A stretch of DNA of 64,000 bases from Amycolatopsis vancoresmycina (GTDB lineage: Bacteria > Actinomycetota > Actinomycetes > Mycobacteriales > Pseudonocardiaceae). The first letter of the stretch is position 1. Each line of letters opens with the position of its first letter. Positions 7,504 to 15,771 of the stretch are shown piece by piece. A model generated the notes under the pieces. The model was given only the letters and a program-made list of their open reading frames with translations, had not been told where the DNA came from and searched no databases. The position numbers were made by a program, and so were the translations under genes. The stretch lies in assembly GCF_000716785.1 (NCBI RefSeq), contig NZ_JNYY01000011.1, positions 124,001-188,000 on the forward strand, read 5' to 3'.

Positions 7504-8301
7504 ATGGTGCCGATGGCCGAGCCGTACCCGGTGGACGTACCCGCGAGCGGGTACCTCGTCGTCCGTGCCTCGGGCGCCGCGGCGGCCCGCGCGGCGATCC
7601 TCGGCGGTGCGGCGAGCGATCCCGAGCGCATCCAGCTGGTGCTGCGCTGCCCGGTGCCGCGCGCGGTCGCCGAATCCGGCGCGAAACTGACGTTCGCCGA
7701 CGCGACGCTGCACCTGCAGCCCGCCGGCGTCGTGATGCTGACCGTCGCGGCGGCGAAGCTGTCGATCGCGTTCGCCGAGCTGCGGCCGCTGATGTTCCGG
7801 CCGGTCGAGGTCGACGCGCCGCTGCGGGCGCTGTTCGCCGGCGCGGTGGCGCACGTCCTGGCGGCCGGGCCGCGGCTCGACCCGCACGGGCTGGCCCACC
7901 ACCTGCTCGGCTTGGCCGAACTGGTGCTGCGCAGTGCGCTTCGCAGCGAGCTCGACCGCGTCGACGCGCTGGCGGCCCGGCGGCGCGAGGCGCTGGAGTA
8001 CATGCGGGCCCACCTGGCCGAACAGTCGCTCACCGCGGACCGCATCGCCGAAGCGCTGTACATCTCGCGTCGGCGGCTGTACCAGCTGTTCGACGACGGA
8101 CAGGGCGTCTCGGAACGGCTCAAGGGGCTGCGGATCGAGCGGGCGAAGGCGCTGCTGGCGGACCCGGCCAAGGCGGGCCGGGGCATCGCGGAGATCGCGC
8201 GCGACTGCGGGTTCACCAGCGCACCGCACTTCTCGCGGACGTTCCGCCGGGCGACCGGCCGGACCCCGCGGGAGTACCGGGAGCGGGCGTTGCGGGGGTG
8301 A
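7504..8301 (+). CDS. AraC-family transcriptional regulator
   Basis: 265 residues from ATG 7504 (ATG 7513 is an alternative, 262 residues; neither has a strong ribosome-binding site). The N-terminal ~155 residues form an AraC-binding-like sensor region (FADATLHLQPAGVVML). The C-terminal ~100 residues carry the two helix-turn-helix motifs (LTADRIAEALYISRRRLYQL and GIAEIARDCGFTSAPHFSR) and the family ending FRRATGRTPREYR. The target is not evident; the divergent EspG-like gene lies 39 bp upstream. The last 89 bp overlap the convergent T7SS gene. Confidence 0.88.
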   Translation: MVPMAEPYPVDVPASGYLVVRASGAAAARAAILGGAASDPERIQLVLRCPVPRAVAESGAKLTFADATLHLQPAGVVMLTVAAAKLSIAFAELRPLMFRPVEVDAPLRALFAGAVAHVLAAGPRLDPHGLAHHLLGLAELVLRSALRSELDRVDALAARRREALEYMRAHLAEQSLTADRIAEALYISRRRLYQLFDDGQGVSERLKGLRIERAKALLADPAKAGRGIAEIARDCGFTSAPHFSRTFRRATGRTPREYRERALRG

Positions 8302-8809
8302 GGTCGACGCCGGCGACGAGCGTCCCGGCCAGCCCGGCGACCTCCAGCCAGCCCCGGCCGCCGGGGGAGTGCAGGGTGAACACCGCCGCGCGCGGGCGGT
8401 CCGGATCGAGCACGACCGCCTGCAGCTGCGCGCCGGACAGGCCGATCCGCTCGACGATCACCACCGGGTAGCCGTGCCGGGTCTGCGCGTGGCTCACCTC
8501 ACGCAGGCCGGGCGTGGTGTCGGCGACGAAGTGCCGGAGGTCCGCGGCGTCGCCGACCGGGCCGGCGAGCGGGACCACGCCGGCGATGAGCAGGGCCGGG
8601 TCGGCGTCGCGGTGCTCGACCAGGGCCAGCAGGCCGGCGTGCTGGTCGTGGGCGATTTCCGCGCACTGCACAGCGGCCGCTTCGAGTCCGACGTCCCGGG
8701 CGGCGTCGGGCCCGCGCAGGCGTGCCATGTGGGCGTGCAGCTCCGCCGTGGTGCGCTCGGCGGAGGCCAGGCTGACCGGGGTGATCCCCGGGACGGCGGG
8801 CAGTTTCAC
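8213..8809 (-). CDS. Hypothetical protein at the end of the T7SS-associated operon
   Basis: 198 residues, GTG start overlapping the previous stop (GTGA). The domain is predicted alpha/beta and soluble. I see no catalytic motif. It contains GYPVVIVERIGLSGAQLQAVVLD-type strands and a Pro/Ala/Gly-rich tail encoded by the part that overlaps the AraC gene on the other strand. Being last in an operon of WXG/PPE-type genes, it could be a partner or immunity-like protein of the protein encoded upstream. That is only a contextual guess. Confidence 0.65.
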   Translation of the reverse strand: MKLPAVPGITPVSLASAERTTAELHAHMARLRGPDAARDVGLEAAAVQCAEIAHDQHAGLLALVEHRDADPALLIAGVVPLAGPVGDAADLRHFVADTTPGLREVSHAQTRHGYPVVIVERIGLSGAQLQAVVLDPDRPRAAVFTLHSPGGRGWLEVAGLAGTLVAGVDLTPATPAPGTPAGSGRSPGGTSARSAVRW

Positions 8810-9498
8810 CGGCCACCCAGCGCCGCGGTGAACGCGCCCACGGCGCCGGACGGCGGCGTCACCGGCGTGACGGGGGTGCGGGCGACGGTCACGCCCAGTT
8901 CGCGCCCGGCGGCCGAGAAGTTCTCCAGGGCGGTGGTGAGCTGCCGGAACGGGGGCGGGCTGGGCATGGGTTCGTTCCCGCCGAGGGCCCGCAGCCGCCC
9001 GGCGACGCGCGCGGCCTCGGCGGTGTGGGCGCGTTCGAGGTCGCGGGCGGCACGGCGGACGCGGTCGAGTTCGTCCTGCCGGGCGGCGAGCCGGGCACGG
9101 GCCGCGGCGGCTTCGGGCGCGGCGGCGGGGGAGAACTGTGCGGTCGTCTCGGCTTGTTCGACGGCGTCCTCGGCGTCGACGACGGCCCGCTGGGCGGTCC
9201 TGGCCCGGCGGTCGAGGTCTTCGGCCTGCCGTCGGTGCGCGACCAGGGTCCCGGCCCAGTGTTCGAGGACGGCGGCGGCTTCGCGGAGGGAGCGGGGCAG
9301 CTCGGCGACGCCGGCCGCGGACTGCCGGGCCCGCTCGGCGAGCGCCTGCGCGGCCGGGCCGGCCCAGCCGGGGAGGTCGCTGGGGGCCGGGACATCGCCG
9401 AGCCGCGCGGCGGCCGCGGAGCACCGGCGCGCCGCTTCGGCGACGGCATCGGGACTGCCCGGGGCGGGGTCGAAGCCGAGGCCGCGGAACTCAGCCAT
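8806..9498 (-). CDS. WXG-fold protein with long coiled-coil region (T7SS-associated)
   Basis: 230 residues. The first ~60 residues have the WXG-type turn DLPGWAGPAAQALAERA (W-A-G). This is followed by a long Ala/Arg/Glu-rich coiled coil (about 65-165, e.g. AEDLDRRARTAQRAVVDAED) and a Pro/Thr-rich C-terminus. Putative ESX substrate. ATG 9498 overlaps the stop of the small repeat ORF upstream within the string ATGGCTGA. The same string occurs at 9727-9720, which suggests a local duplication of this start region. Confidence 0.72.
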   Translation of the reverse strand: MAEFRGLGFDPAPGSPDAVAEAARRCSAAAARLGDVPAPSDLPGWAGPAAQALAERARQSAAGVAELPRSLREAAAVLEHWAGTLVAHRRQAEDLDRRARTAQRAVVDAEDAVEQAETTAQFSPAAAPEAAAARARLAARQDELDRVRRAARDLERAHTAEAARVAGRLRALGGNEPMPSPPPFRQLTTALENFSAAGRELGVTVARTPVTPVTPPSGAVGAFTAALGGR

Positions 9499-9727
9499 CG
9501 GCCCGCCCGGGGTGGCTCGGTCGCGTGACCGCGACAACCGGCTGCTCCGAGCCCGGCAGGACCGGTATCGGCAGCGGCGGCCGCCCGTGGCCGCAGTCGC
9601 GGGCGGGTCGCCCGGGGTGGCTCGGCCGTGCCGAGTCCGGCAGGACCGGCATCGGTAGCGGCGGCCGCCCGCGGCTGCCGTCGCGGGCGGGTCGCCCGGG
9701 GTGGCTCGGGCCGCGAAAGTCAGCCAT
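9491..9727 (-). CDS. Small Pro/Arg-rich ORF built from a 28-residue repeat (possible gene)
   Basis: 78-residue ORF starting MADFRG and containing two copies of a 28-residue unit beginning PSHPGRPARD plus a truncated third (PSHPGRADG). Its ATG overlaps the upstream stop (ATGGCTGA) and its stop overlaps the next ATG in the same way. It could therefore be translated by coupling. The composition is unlike a folded protein, so it may instead be a tandem-duplication remnant. No known family. Confidence 0.4.
   Translation of the reverse strand: MADFRGPSHPGRPARDGSRGRPPLPMPVLPDSARPSHPGRPARDCGHGRPPLPIPVLPGSEQPVVAVTRPSHPGRADG
9526..9709. repeat. 84-bp tandem repeat inside the T7SS operon
   Basis: GCCCGGGGTGGCTCGG occurs at 9505-9520, 9610-9625 and 9694-9709. 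GGCAGGACCGG occurs 84 bp apart at 9555 and 9639. Two units of 84 bp plus a partial third can be aligned with few mismatches. 84 is divisible by 3, so the repeat keeps the minus-strand frame open. Confidence 0.8.
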
Positions 9728-10004
9728 CGGCCCGCCTCAGCTCCTCCACCGCGGTCGCGTCGCCGGTCCGGTAAACCTTCGCCGCCGTCCGGACGCTCGC
9801 CGCCGCCGCGTCGAAATCCTGTTGCGCCGCCCGGATCCGGTGCGCCCACTCGTCCGTGACCGCCTGCAGCGCGTCCGGCACCAGCGGCCCGAGGTCGCCC
9901 GATCCGCTCGTCTCGTCCGCTGCGGCCCCGTACTCCTCCGCCACGTCCTCCAGGCTGCGGGCCAGCGCCTCCAGGGCCGCCGGGTCGGCGTGGAAGCCCG
10001 TCAT
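9720..10004 (-). CDS. EspC-like type VII secretion-associated protein
   Basis: 94 residues. The N-terminus MTGFHADPAALEALARSLEDVAEEYGAAADE and the later DFDAAAASVRTAAKVYRTGDATAVEEL match the layout of EspC/DUF2580-type ESX-associated proteins, a two-helix hairpin of about 100 residues. The start ATG overlaps the PPE-like gene stop as ATGA. It is probably exported with, or forms a heterodimer with, a neighbouring WXG/PPE-like protein. Confidence 0.78.
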   Translation of the reverse strand: MTGFHADPAALEALARSLEDVAEEYGAAADETSGSGDLGPLVPDALQAVTDEWAHRIRAAQQDFDAAAASVRTAAKVYRTGDATAVEELRRADG

Positions 10005-11155
10005 TCGCCGAACACCGGCGGGTACGCGGGCGGGAGGTCGTCCATCAAGTCGTAGCCCGATGCGTACTTGTCGTGGTGCTCGGTGTCTTCCTCGCGTCGC
10101 ATGCCCTGGCCCGGTGGGTACATGCCGTACCCGCCCGCCGGGCCGCGGCCACCTCCCGAGCCGGGGCCGAACGCTGATGACGAGCCGCCGAACCGGCCCG
10201 AACCGGCCCGGCCGCCTTCGCCGAGCGCGCCCGGACCGCCCGAAGCGCCGGGACCCGCGACGCCCGTCGGCACCCCGGCCCACCCGGACCCGTACCCCGC
10301 GGGCCCGGTCCCGCCCGCCGCGCCGATCACCCCGTCGGCGCCAGCCGTCAGCCCGGCGCCGGTCAGCGTGCCGGGCACCACCGAGGCGGCCGACGTCGAG
10401 TCGCCGGGCCCATGACCGGACGGCCGCTCGAACGGCGGATCGAACCCGGGATCCCGGCCGGGGACCCGCTCGATCGGCGCCACCTCCGCCTCCGACGCGC
10501 TCACCGCCGGCGCCGTGTCGAACGCCGGTGGCAGCCGGTGGCGGACGTCGTGGCTCGCGCTCTCGTACTGCTCCATGACCCGGACGGCTGCGGCCTTCGC
10601 GTCGTCCGCCTGCTTCTTCGTCGGCAGCTTGTCGTCGAGCAGGTCGTCCAGCAGGTACGTGCCTTCGGGCCCGTCGAGCCGCTTGACCGCGTAGCCCTCC
10701 CGGAACCACCGCTCGGCCCAGTAGTGCACCGGTTCCGGCATCTTCCGCCGGGCCTCGCCGATCGCCGCGGTGTAGGTGTCGAGGCCGTCGCCGATCTGCC
10801 GGGCGTTCTCGCTCGCCGTGCTCGCCCACGTCGTCAGCCGCCGCACCGAATCGGCGGCCTGGGCCGCGGACGGGCCGCGCCACGACAGCAGCAGCTTCTG
10901 CACCAGCGCGTGGACGTCGCCGGTCGACGTGTCGACACCCTTCGCGAGCTCGGCCCACCGGTGCGCCTGCTCGCCGAGCTTCGGCGGCTCGGCCGACTGC
11001 ACCATGTCCCACAGCTCGCGGTGCTCGTAGCTGTCCCAGTGAATCCGGCCGAACGCGGCTTCGCGCGCGTTGGCCGCCTTTTCACGGCGGACGCGCCGCG
11101 TGCGGGCCTGCTCACGCGCGGTCGGACGGTGGTGCGTCGAATGGAACTCAGGCAC
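10001..11155 (-). CDS. PPE-like ESX substrate with Gly/Pro-rich C-terminal half
   Basis: 384 residues from GTG 11155 (GTG 11164 is an alternative, 387 residues). The N-terminal ~190 residues are a PPE-like helical domain with SAEPPKLGEQAHRWAELA and a W-R-G turn (LLSWRGPSAAQAADSVRRL). From about 230 the chain becomes Gly/Pro/Ala-rich and disordered, ending in an acidic DLMDDLPPAYPPVFGE tail. There is no signal peptide. PPE-type proteins pair with a small WXG/PE partner and are chaperoned by EspG, and both kinds of partner are encoded nearby. Overlaps the upstream stop by 8 nt and the downstream start by 4 nt. Confidence 0.8.
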   Translation of the reverse strand: MPEFHSTHHRPTAREQARTRRVRREKAANAREAAFGRIHWDSYEHRELWDMVQSAEPPKLGEQAHRWAELAKGVDTSTGDVHALVQKLLLSWRGPSAAQAADSVRRLTTWASTASENARQIGDGLDTYTAAIGEARRKMPEPVHYWAERWFREGYAVKRLDGPEGTYLLDDLLDDKLPTKKQADDAKAAAVRVMEQYESASHDVRHRLPPAFDTAPAVSASEAEVAPIERVPGRDPGFDPPFERPSGHGPGDSTSAASVVPGTLTGAGLTAGADGVIGAAGGTGPAGYGSGWAGVPTGVAGPGASGGPGALGEGGRAGSGRFGGSSSAFGPGSGGGRGPAGGYGMYPPGQGMRREEDTEHHDKYASGYDLMDDLPPAYPPVFGE

Positions 11156-11615
11156 GGGACTCACCCGCCCGCAGCGCCGCGGCGGCCTCGTCGTCGTTCC
11201 TCGCGTGCGTCGCGGCGACGGTCTCGAGCGCCTGCCGCAGCGAAGCCAGTTCGGCCAGGTACGACGTCAGGGCAGCTTGCACGCCACCGGCGTCCGCGCC
11301 GCCGCGCAGGCCGAACGAGCGGCGCATCCAGTGGGACACCGGCCCCTTGCCGTCGGCGAGCGGGGCGCCCAGCTCGCGCGCGTTCGCGAGGTGCCCGGAA
11401 AGCTCCTGGTAGCGCTCGTCCAGGGCCTTCTTGGCCGCTTCGACCTCGGCGTAGTCCAAGGCGAGCACGTCGGTCTCGGCGACCAGCGCGGCCGAACCGG
11501 CTCCCTGCGGCTTCGCGACGTCCGACGCTCCTTCACGCGGCTCGTCGGGTACTTCGCGCCGGCGCTCCGCCTTCAGCTGCTGCCGTGCGTCGGCCTCGTC
11601 GCGCACTGTCGCCAT
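11148..11615 (-). CDS. Hypothetical helical protein, first gene of the T7SS-associated operon
   Basis: 155 residues, ATG preceded by GGAAGGACCTCC. It has a charged N-terminus, then a helical segment DVLALDYAEVEAAKKALDERYQEL and a second helical region around SYLAELASLRQALETVAATHARN. There is a two-helix WXG100-like shape but no clear W-x-G. It likely partners the PPE-like protein encoded next. Divergent from the copC gene. No recognised Pfam name. Confidence 0.72.
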   Translation of the reverse strand: MATVRDEADARQQLKAERRREVPDEPREGASDVAKPQGAGSAALVAETDVLALDYAEVEAAKKALDERYQELSGHLANARELGAPLADGKGPVSHWMRRSFGLRGGADAGGVQAALTSYLAELASLRQALETVAATHARNDDEAAAALRAGESRA

Positions 11616-11740
11616 GGAGGTCCTTCCCTCGCCACCCAGGCGTCCATCCTCACCAATGCGCGGCGCGAAGAGAAGCGGCCCCGCCGCGGCTGCACGGGTG
11701 GACACGAAGAGTGCACGGGCGGATAGGGCAGGATGTCCGG

Positions 11741-12226
11741 ATGATCCCGCGTCGTGTCCTCGGAGCCGTTCTCGCCGCGCTCACCGGCCTGCTCGTCCTG
11801 GCCGGGCCCGCGTCGGCGCACACCGAGCTCGAGTCCAGCTCACCCGCGGAGGGTGCTTCGCTCGCGACGGCGCCGACGCAGGTCCAGCTGACCTTCGGCG
11901 AGCCCGTGACGCTGCCGCCGGACCCGGTGAAGATCACCGGCCGCGACGGCACCGCCTGGCAGATCGGTGCCCCGGCGGTCGACGGCGGGGTCGTGACGGT
12001 CCCGGTGACGTCGTCCGCCACCGCCCAGGCCTACACGCTGACCTGGCAGGTCGTCGCGAAGGACGGCGACAACGTCACCGGCACCGTCCACTTCACCGTC
12101 ACCGGGGCGTCCGCCACGACGCTCGACTCCGTGGGCGTCCCGGCCTGGATCTGGGTGCTGGTCGCGGTCGCCGGGCTGCTCGCGGTGATCGTCGTCGGCG
12201 TGCGGCAGCTCCGCGGCCGCCGCTAG
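11741..12226 (+). CDS. copC: CopC-domain copper resistance protein, membrane-anchored
   Basis: 161 residues: signal peptide with cleavage after ASA, mature N-terminus HTELESSSPAEG in which the first histidine is the expected Cu(II) ligand, then the CopC beta-sandwich (VQLTFGEPV, YTLTWQVVAKDGDNVTGTVHFTV). A C-terminal transmembrane helix (about 138-156) follows, then basic residues. It acts extracytoplasmically in copper binding or delivery. AGGA lies 8 nt upstream of the ATG. It stands alone here; a second CopC is encoded at 34187. The 3' end overlaps the convergent permease stop by 4 bp. Confidence 0.88.
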   Translation: MIPRRVLGAVLAALTGLLVLAGPASAHTELESSSPAEGASLATAPTQVQLTFGEPVTLPPDPVKITGRDGTAWQIGAPAVDGGVVTVPVTSSATAQAYTLTWQVVAKDGDNVTGTVHFTVTGASATTLDSVGVPAWIWVLVAVAGLLAVIVVGVRQLRGRR

Positions 12227-13596
12227 TCCTGCGGGACTGTCACGACCCAGCGCTCGGGACGGCGGCGCAGGTAGCCCCACCAGTACAGCGCCGACACCAC
12301 CAGCACCCCGGCGGTGATCCCGAGGTCGAGCGCGCTCTGCTCGACCAGGACGTAGGCCAGCGCGGCGACGGCGAGCACCGGCACGAGCGGCCACGCCGGC
12401 ATCCGCCACACGTCGGCCTTGCGGTGCGCCGCCCGGCGCGCCCGGAGCGTGGCGGCCGCGACGCTGAGGTAGAGCGCGACGACCGCGACCCCGGTGACGC
12501 CGCTGAGCGTGTCGACCGGCACGAAGCAGAGGACGGCCTCGGACAGCCCGGTCACCAGCGTCGCCACCCACGGCGAGCCGAACCGCCTGCCCACCACGCT
12601 CATCGCGCGGTTCACCGGCGCCGGCCACGCCTGGTCGCGGGCGGAGGCGAACAGCACCCGCGAGTTCTGGATGACCATGACGATCACCGCGTTGACGATC
12701 GCGGCCGCGATGCAGAGGCTGATCGCCACCCCGACGGCACTGCTACTCCAGCCGGTGACCAGCGCGGAGAGGTCGACCCCGGCGAGCGCGGCGGTGTCCG
12801 GCACCGCCAGGGTGACGGCCACGACCGGCACGAGGATGACCACGGCGCTGATGCCGAGCGTCCAGAACACCGTCCGTGCGACGGTCCGGCGCGGCTCGCG
12901 CATCTCCTCCGCGAGGTAGACGGCGGTGCTGAACCCCTGCACCACGAACAACGCGACGGCGAGCCCGGCGACCACGGCGATCAGCCCGATCCCGCTCGTG
13001 CCGAGGCTCGGCTTCAGCAGCACCGCCGGGCTCTGCGTGGTGTGCGTGAAGCCGAGCAGGGACACGACGAAGATCGCGACGATCTCGATGACCAGGAAGA
13101 TCCCGGTGATCCAGGCGTTGGACCGCAGGTTCAGCAGGCCTATCACGGTCGAGGCGAGCATGACGAGCGCGCCCGCGACCGACGGGCTGATGTCGGCGAC
13201 GACGGCGAGGTAGTCCGCGACGCCGATCGCGATGATCGGGGGCACGACGAGGATGACGACGAACGACAGCATGAACGTCAGCCAGCCGGTGAACCGGTTC
13301 GCCACCGTCGTCACCATCGCGTACTCGCCGCCGGCGCTCGGCACCAGCGTGCCGAGTTCGGAGTAGCAGAAGGCGATCCCGACGCAGAGCAGCACCGCGA
13401 GCGCGATGGCGAGCGCGGTGCCGGTGCCGAGGTCGGCGAACAGCGGGGGCACGAGGACGAACAGCGACGACGCCGGCGTCACGCAGCTGAGCGTGAGGAG
13501 CGTGCCGCCGCCGACGCCGATGGACCGGGTGAGCGTGCGGGCCGGTTTTGCGGTGGCGGCCGCGGTGGCGGCGGGCGGGGCGGGAGTGCGGGGCAT
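12223..13596 (-). CDS. APC-family amino-acid permease
   Basis: 457-residue membrane protein with about 12 hydrophobic helices. It has the APC signature SIGVGGGTLLTLSCVTPASSLF in helix 1, GGEYAMV after helix 2, and the loop FASARDQAWPAPVNR before helix 8. A Shine-Dalgarno GGAGGGAAC precedes the ATG. It is divergent from an Lrp regulator and separated by a region with an inverted repeat, and an omega-aminotransferase follows the regulator. A role in uptake of the aminotransferase substrate (an amino acid or amine) is inferred. Confidence 0.88.
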   Translation of the reverse strand: MPRTPAPPAATAAATAKPARTLTRSIGVGGGTLLTLSCVTPASSLFVLVPPLFADLGTGTALAIALAVLLCVGIAFCYSELGTLVPSAGGEYAMVTTVANRFTGWLTFMLSFVVILVVPPIIAIGVADYLAVVADISPSVAGALVMLASTVIGLLNLRSNAWITGIFLVIEIVAIFVVSLLGFTHTTQSPAVLLKPSLGTSGIGLIAVVAGLAVALFVVQGFSTAVYLAEEMREPRRTVARTVFWTLGISAVVILVPVVAVTLAVPDTAALAGVDLSALVTGWSSSAVGVAISLCIAAAIVNAVIVMVIQNSRVLFASARDQAWPAPVNRAMSVVGRRFGSPWVATLVTGLSEAVLCFVPVDTLSGVTGVAVVALYLSVAAATLRARRAAHRKADVWRMPAWPLVPVLAVAALAYVLVEQSALDLGITAGVLVVSALYWWGYLRRRPERWVVTVPQD

Positions 13597-13673
13597 GGGC
13601 GTTCCCTCCGGCCGGGGTGCAGGGTGCGACGGATGGAACAGCACCGATTCGGCGTTGTCAACGGCCCGAAGAC

Positions 13674-13718
13674 GACTAAATCCGTTGTCGTGGCCGGTGC
13701 GAGCATTCGGATTTAGTC
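13674..13718. promoter_or_regulatory. Inverted repeat, probable Lrp operator
   Basis: GACTAAATCCG (13674-13684) and its exact reverse complement CGGATTTAGTC (13708-13718) flank a 23-bp spacer in the permease/lrp divergent gap. Related half-sites recur at 14270-14280 and 14333-14342 before the aminotransferase gene, which supports one regulator acting on both. Confidence 0.65.
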
Positions 13719-13758
13719 ACGCACTGTCACGGCGCGCCGGGTTTGCCTGGCGTCACCC

Positions 13759-14268
13759 GTGTCGGGGATGATCCCGGGCGTGAGCAGCCAGGACGCCACC
13801 GGACGGCCCGCCCCGCCGGTCCTCGACGACATTTCGCGGCAGATCATCGCGCAGCTGCAGGAGGACGGGCGGCGCGCGTACGCGACCATCGGCAAGGCAG
13901 TCGGCCTGTCGGAAGCGGCGGTCCGGCAGCGGGTGCAGCGGCTGTCGGACTCCGGGGTCATCCAGATCGTCGCCGTCTCGGATCCGTTGCAGGTCGGGCT
14001 GTTCCGGCAGGCGATGGTCGCGATCACCGTCGACGGCCCGCTGGAACCGGTCGGCGACGCACTGGCCGAAATGGACGAAATCGCGTACGTGATCCTCTGC
14101 GCCGGGCGCTACGACCTGCTGTGCGAGGCCGTCTGCGCGGACGACGAGGCGTTGCTGCAGCTGATCTCGACGCGGATCCGCGCGCTGCCGGGCGTCCGGC
14201 ACGCGGAGGTGATGGTCTACCTCAAGCTGCGGAAGCAGACCTACCAGTGGGGCACGCGCGGAACGTGA
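13759..14268 (+). CDS. Lrp/AsnC-family transcriptional regulator
   Basis: 169 residues from GTG 13759; ATG 13768 and GTG 13780 are possible later starts. It has an N-terminal winged helix-turn-helix (LDDISRQIIAQLQEDGRRAYATIGKAVGLSEAAVRQRVQRLSDSG) and a C-terminal RAM ligand/oligomer domain (AMVAITVDG, AYVILCAGRYDLLCEAVCADDEALLQL, RHAEVMVYLK). It sits between the permease and the aminotransferase and is the obvious regulator of both. Similar Lrp proteins control beta-alanine or GABA-type aminotransferases in actinomycetes. Confidence 0.9.
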   Translation: MSGMIPGVSSQDATGRPAPPVLDDISRQIIAQLQEDGRRAYATIGKAVGLSEAAVRQRVQRLSDSGVIQIVAVSDPLQVGLFRQAMVAITVDGPLEPVGDALAEMDEIAYVILCAGRYDLLCEAVCADDEALLQLISTRIRALPGVRHAEVMVYLKLRKQTYQWGTRGT

Positions 14269-14269
14269 C

Positions 14270-14342
14270 GACTATATCCGAAGGTTGCGGGCGAAAGATG
14301 ACCATGAATTAGTCGTCCAAGTTCGGCTGGACGACTGAATCG
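14270..14342. promoter_or_regulatory. Operator-like sites upstream of the aminotransferase
   Basis: GACTATATCCG (14270-14280) and GACTGAATCG (14333-14342) match the half-site found in the permease/lrp gap. AGTCGTCCA (14311-14319) and TGGACGACT (14328-14336) form a perfect 9-bp inverted repeat with an 8-bp spacer, 44 bp before the ATG. Confidence 0.55.
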
Positions 14343-14379
14343 CTTGCGTCGCGGGGTCGGCGCGTGCGATAACCGAGTC

Positions 14380-15771
14380 ATGACCACTACCGCCGACCGC
14401 GCCTCCGCCGACGCCCCGAGCCTCGCCCAGGCGGCCCGCAGCAACCTCTGGATGCACTTCACCCGCCACTCGGCCTACGACGAGACCGACGTCCCGGTGA
14501 TCGTGCGCGGCGAAGGCCCGTACATCTGGGACGCCCGCGGGAAGCGCTACCTGGACGGGCTCGCCGGGCTGTTCGCGGTCCAGGTCGGCCACGGCCGCGA
14601 AGAACTCGCGGAGGCCGCCGCGCGGCAGACGAAGCAGCTCGCGTACTTCCCGCTGTGGGGCCACGCGCACCCGACGGCGATCGAACTGGCCTCGCGGCTC
14701 GCTTCGGCGGCTCCGGGTGACCTGAACCGCGTGTTCTTCACCGTGAGCGGCGGCGAGTCCGTCGAGACGGCGTGGAAGCTGGCGAAGCAGTACTTCAAGC
14801 TCGTCGGGAAACCGGGCAAGCACAAGGTGATCAGCCGCGCGCTGGCCTACCACGGGACGTCGCAGGGCGCGCTGTCGATCACCGGCATCCCGGGCGCGAA
14901 GGCGGACTTCGAGCCGCTGGTGCCGAGCACGCTGCGCGTCCCGAACACGAACTTCTACCGGGCGACCGAGCACGCCGACGACTACGAGGCCTACGGCCGC
15001 TGGGCGGCGGACCAGATCGAGCAGGCGATCGAGTTCGAGGGCGCGGACACCGTCGCGGCGGTGTTCCTGGAGCCGGTGCAGAACACCGGCGGCTGCTTCG
15101 TGCCGCCGCCGGGGTATTTCGCGCGGGTGCGGGAAATCTGCGACAAGCACGACGTGCTGCTGGTGTCGGACGAGGTGATCTGCGCGTTCGGCCGGGTGGG
15201 CCACGACTTCGCGGCGAAGCGGTACGGCTACCAGCCGGACATCATCACGACGGCGAAGGGGCTGACGTCGGGGTACGCGCCGCTGGGCGCGGTGCTGGCT
15301 TCGGAGCGGCTGATGGAGCCGTTCACCCGCGGCGAGACGACGTTCATGCACGGCTCGACCTACGGCGGCCACCCGGTGTCGTGCGCGGTGGCGCTGGTGA
15401 ACCTGGACCTGATGGAGCGGGAAGACCTGTACGGCCACGTCCTGCGCCGCGAATCGGCCTTCCGGTCCACTTTGGACAAGCTGCTCGACCTGCCGATCGT
15501 GGGGGACGTCCGCGGCGCGGGGTTCTTCTACGGGATCGAGCTGGTGAAGGACAAGGCGACCAAGGAAACGTTCACGGCGGCGGAGTCCGAGCGGGTGCTG
15601 CGGGGATTCCTGTCGGAGGCGCTGTTCGAGGCGGGGCTGTACTGCCGGGCGGACGACCGGGCCGAGCCGGTCGTGCAGCTGTCGCCGCCGCTGGTCTGCG
15701 ACCAGCGGGAGTTCGACGAGATGGAGCAGATCCTGCGGGACACGCTGACCCGGGCCTGGCAGCTGCTGTAG
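14380..15771 (+). CDS. Class III omega-aminotransferase (aspartate aminotransferase family)
   Basis: 463 residues, PLP-dependent fold type I. Seen: LDGLAGLFAVQVGHGREEL near the N-terminus, GGESVETAWKLAKQY, the PLP-binding aspartate in LLVSDEVICAFGRVG, the Schiff-base lysine in ITTAKGLTSGYAPLGA, and FMHGSTYGGHP. The family transfers amino groups from beta-alanine, GABA, putrescine, taurine or similar omega-amines to pyruvate or 2-oxoglutarate; the actual donor is not readable. Regulation by the upstream Lrp protein is likely. It ends 30 bp before the first copy of the palindromic repeat. Confidence 0.9.
   Translation: MTTTADRASADAPSLAQAARSNLWMHFTRHSAYDETDVPVIVRGEGPYIWDARGKRYLDGLAGLFAVQVGHGREELAEAAARQTKQLAYFPLWGHAHPTAIELASRLASAAPGDLNRVFFTVSGGESVETAWKLAKQYFKLVGKPGKHKVISRALAYHGTSQGALSITGIPGAKADFEPLVPSTLRVPNTNFYRATEHADDYEAYGRWAADQIEQAIEFEGADTVAAVFLEPVQNTGGCFVPPPGYFARVREICDKHDVLLVSDEVICAFGRVGHDFAAKRYGYQPDIITTAKGLTSGYAPLGAVLASERLMEPFTRGETTFMHGSTYGGHPVSCAVALVNLDLMEREDLYGHVLRRESAFRSTLDKLLDLPIVGDVRGAGFFYGIELVKDKATKETFTAAESERVLRGFLSEALFEAGLYCRADDRAEPVVQLSPPLVCDQREFDEMEQILRDTLTRAWQLL

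Noticed and set aside
8213..9498. Toxin-immunity pair in the T7SS operon
   Set aside because: The 230-residue protein has no recognisable toxin domain and the 198-residue protein no immunity motif; order alone is not enough.
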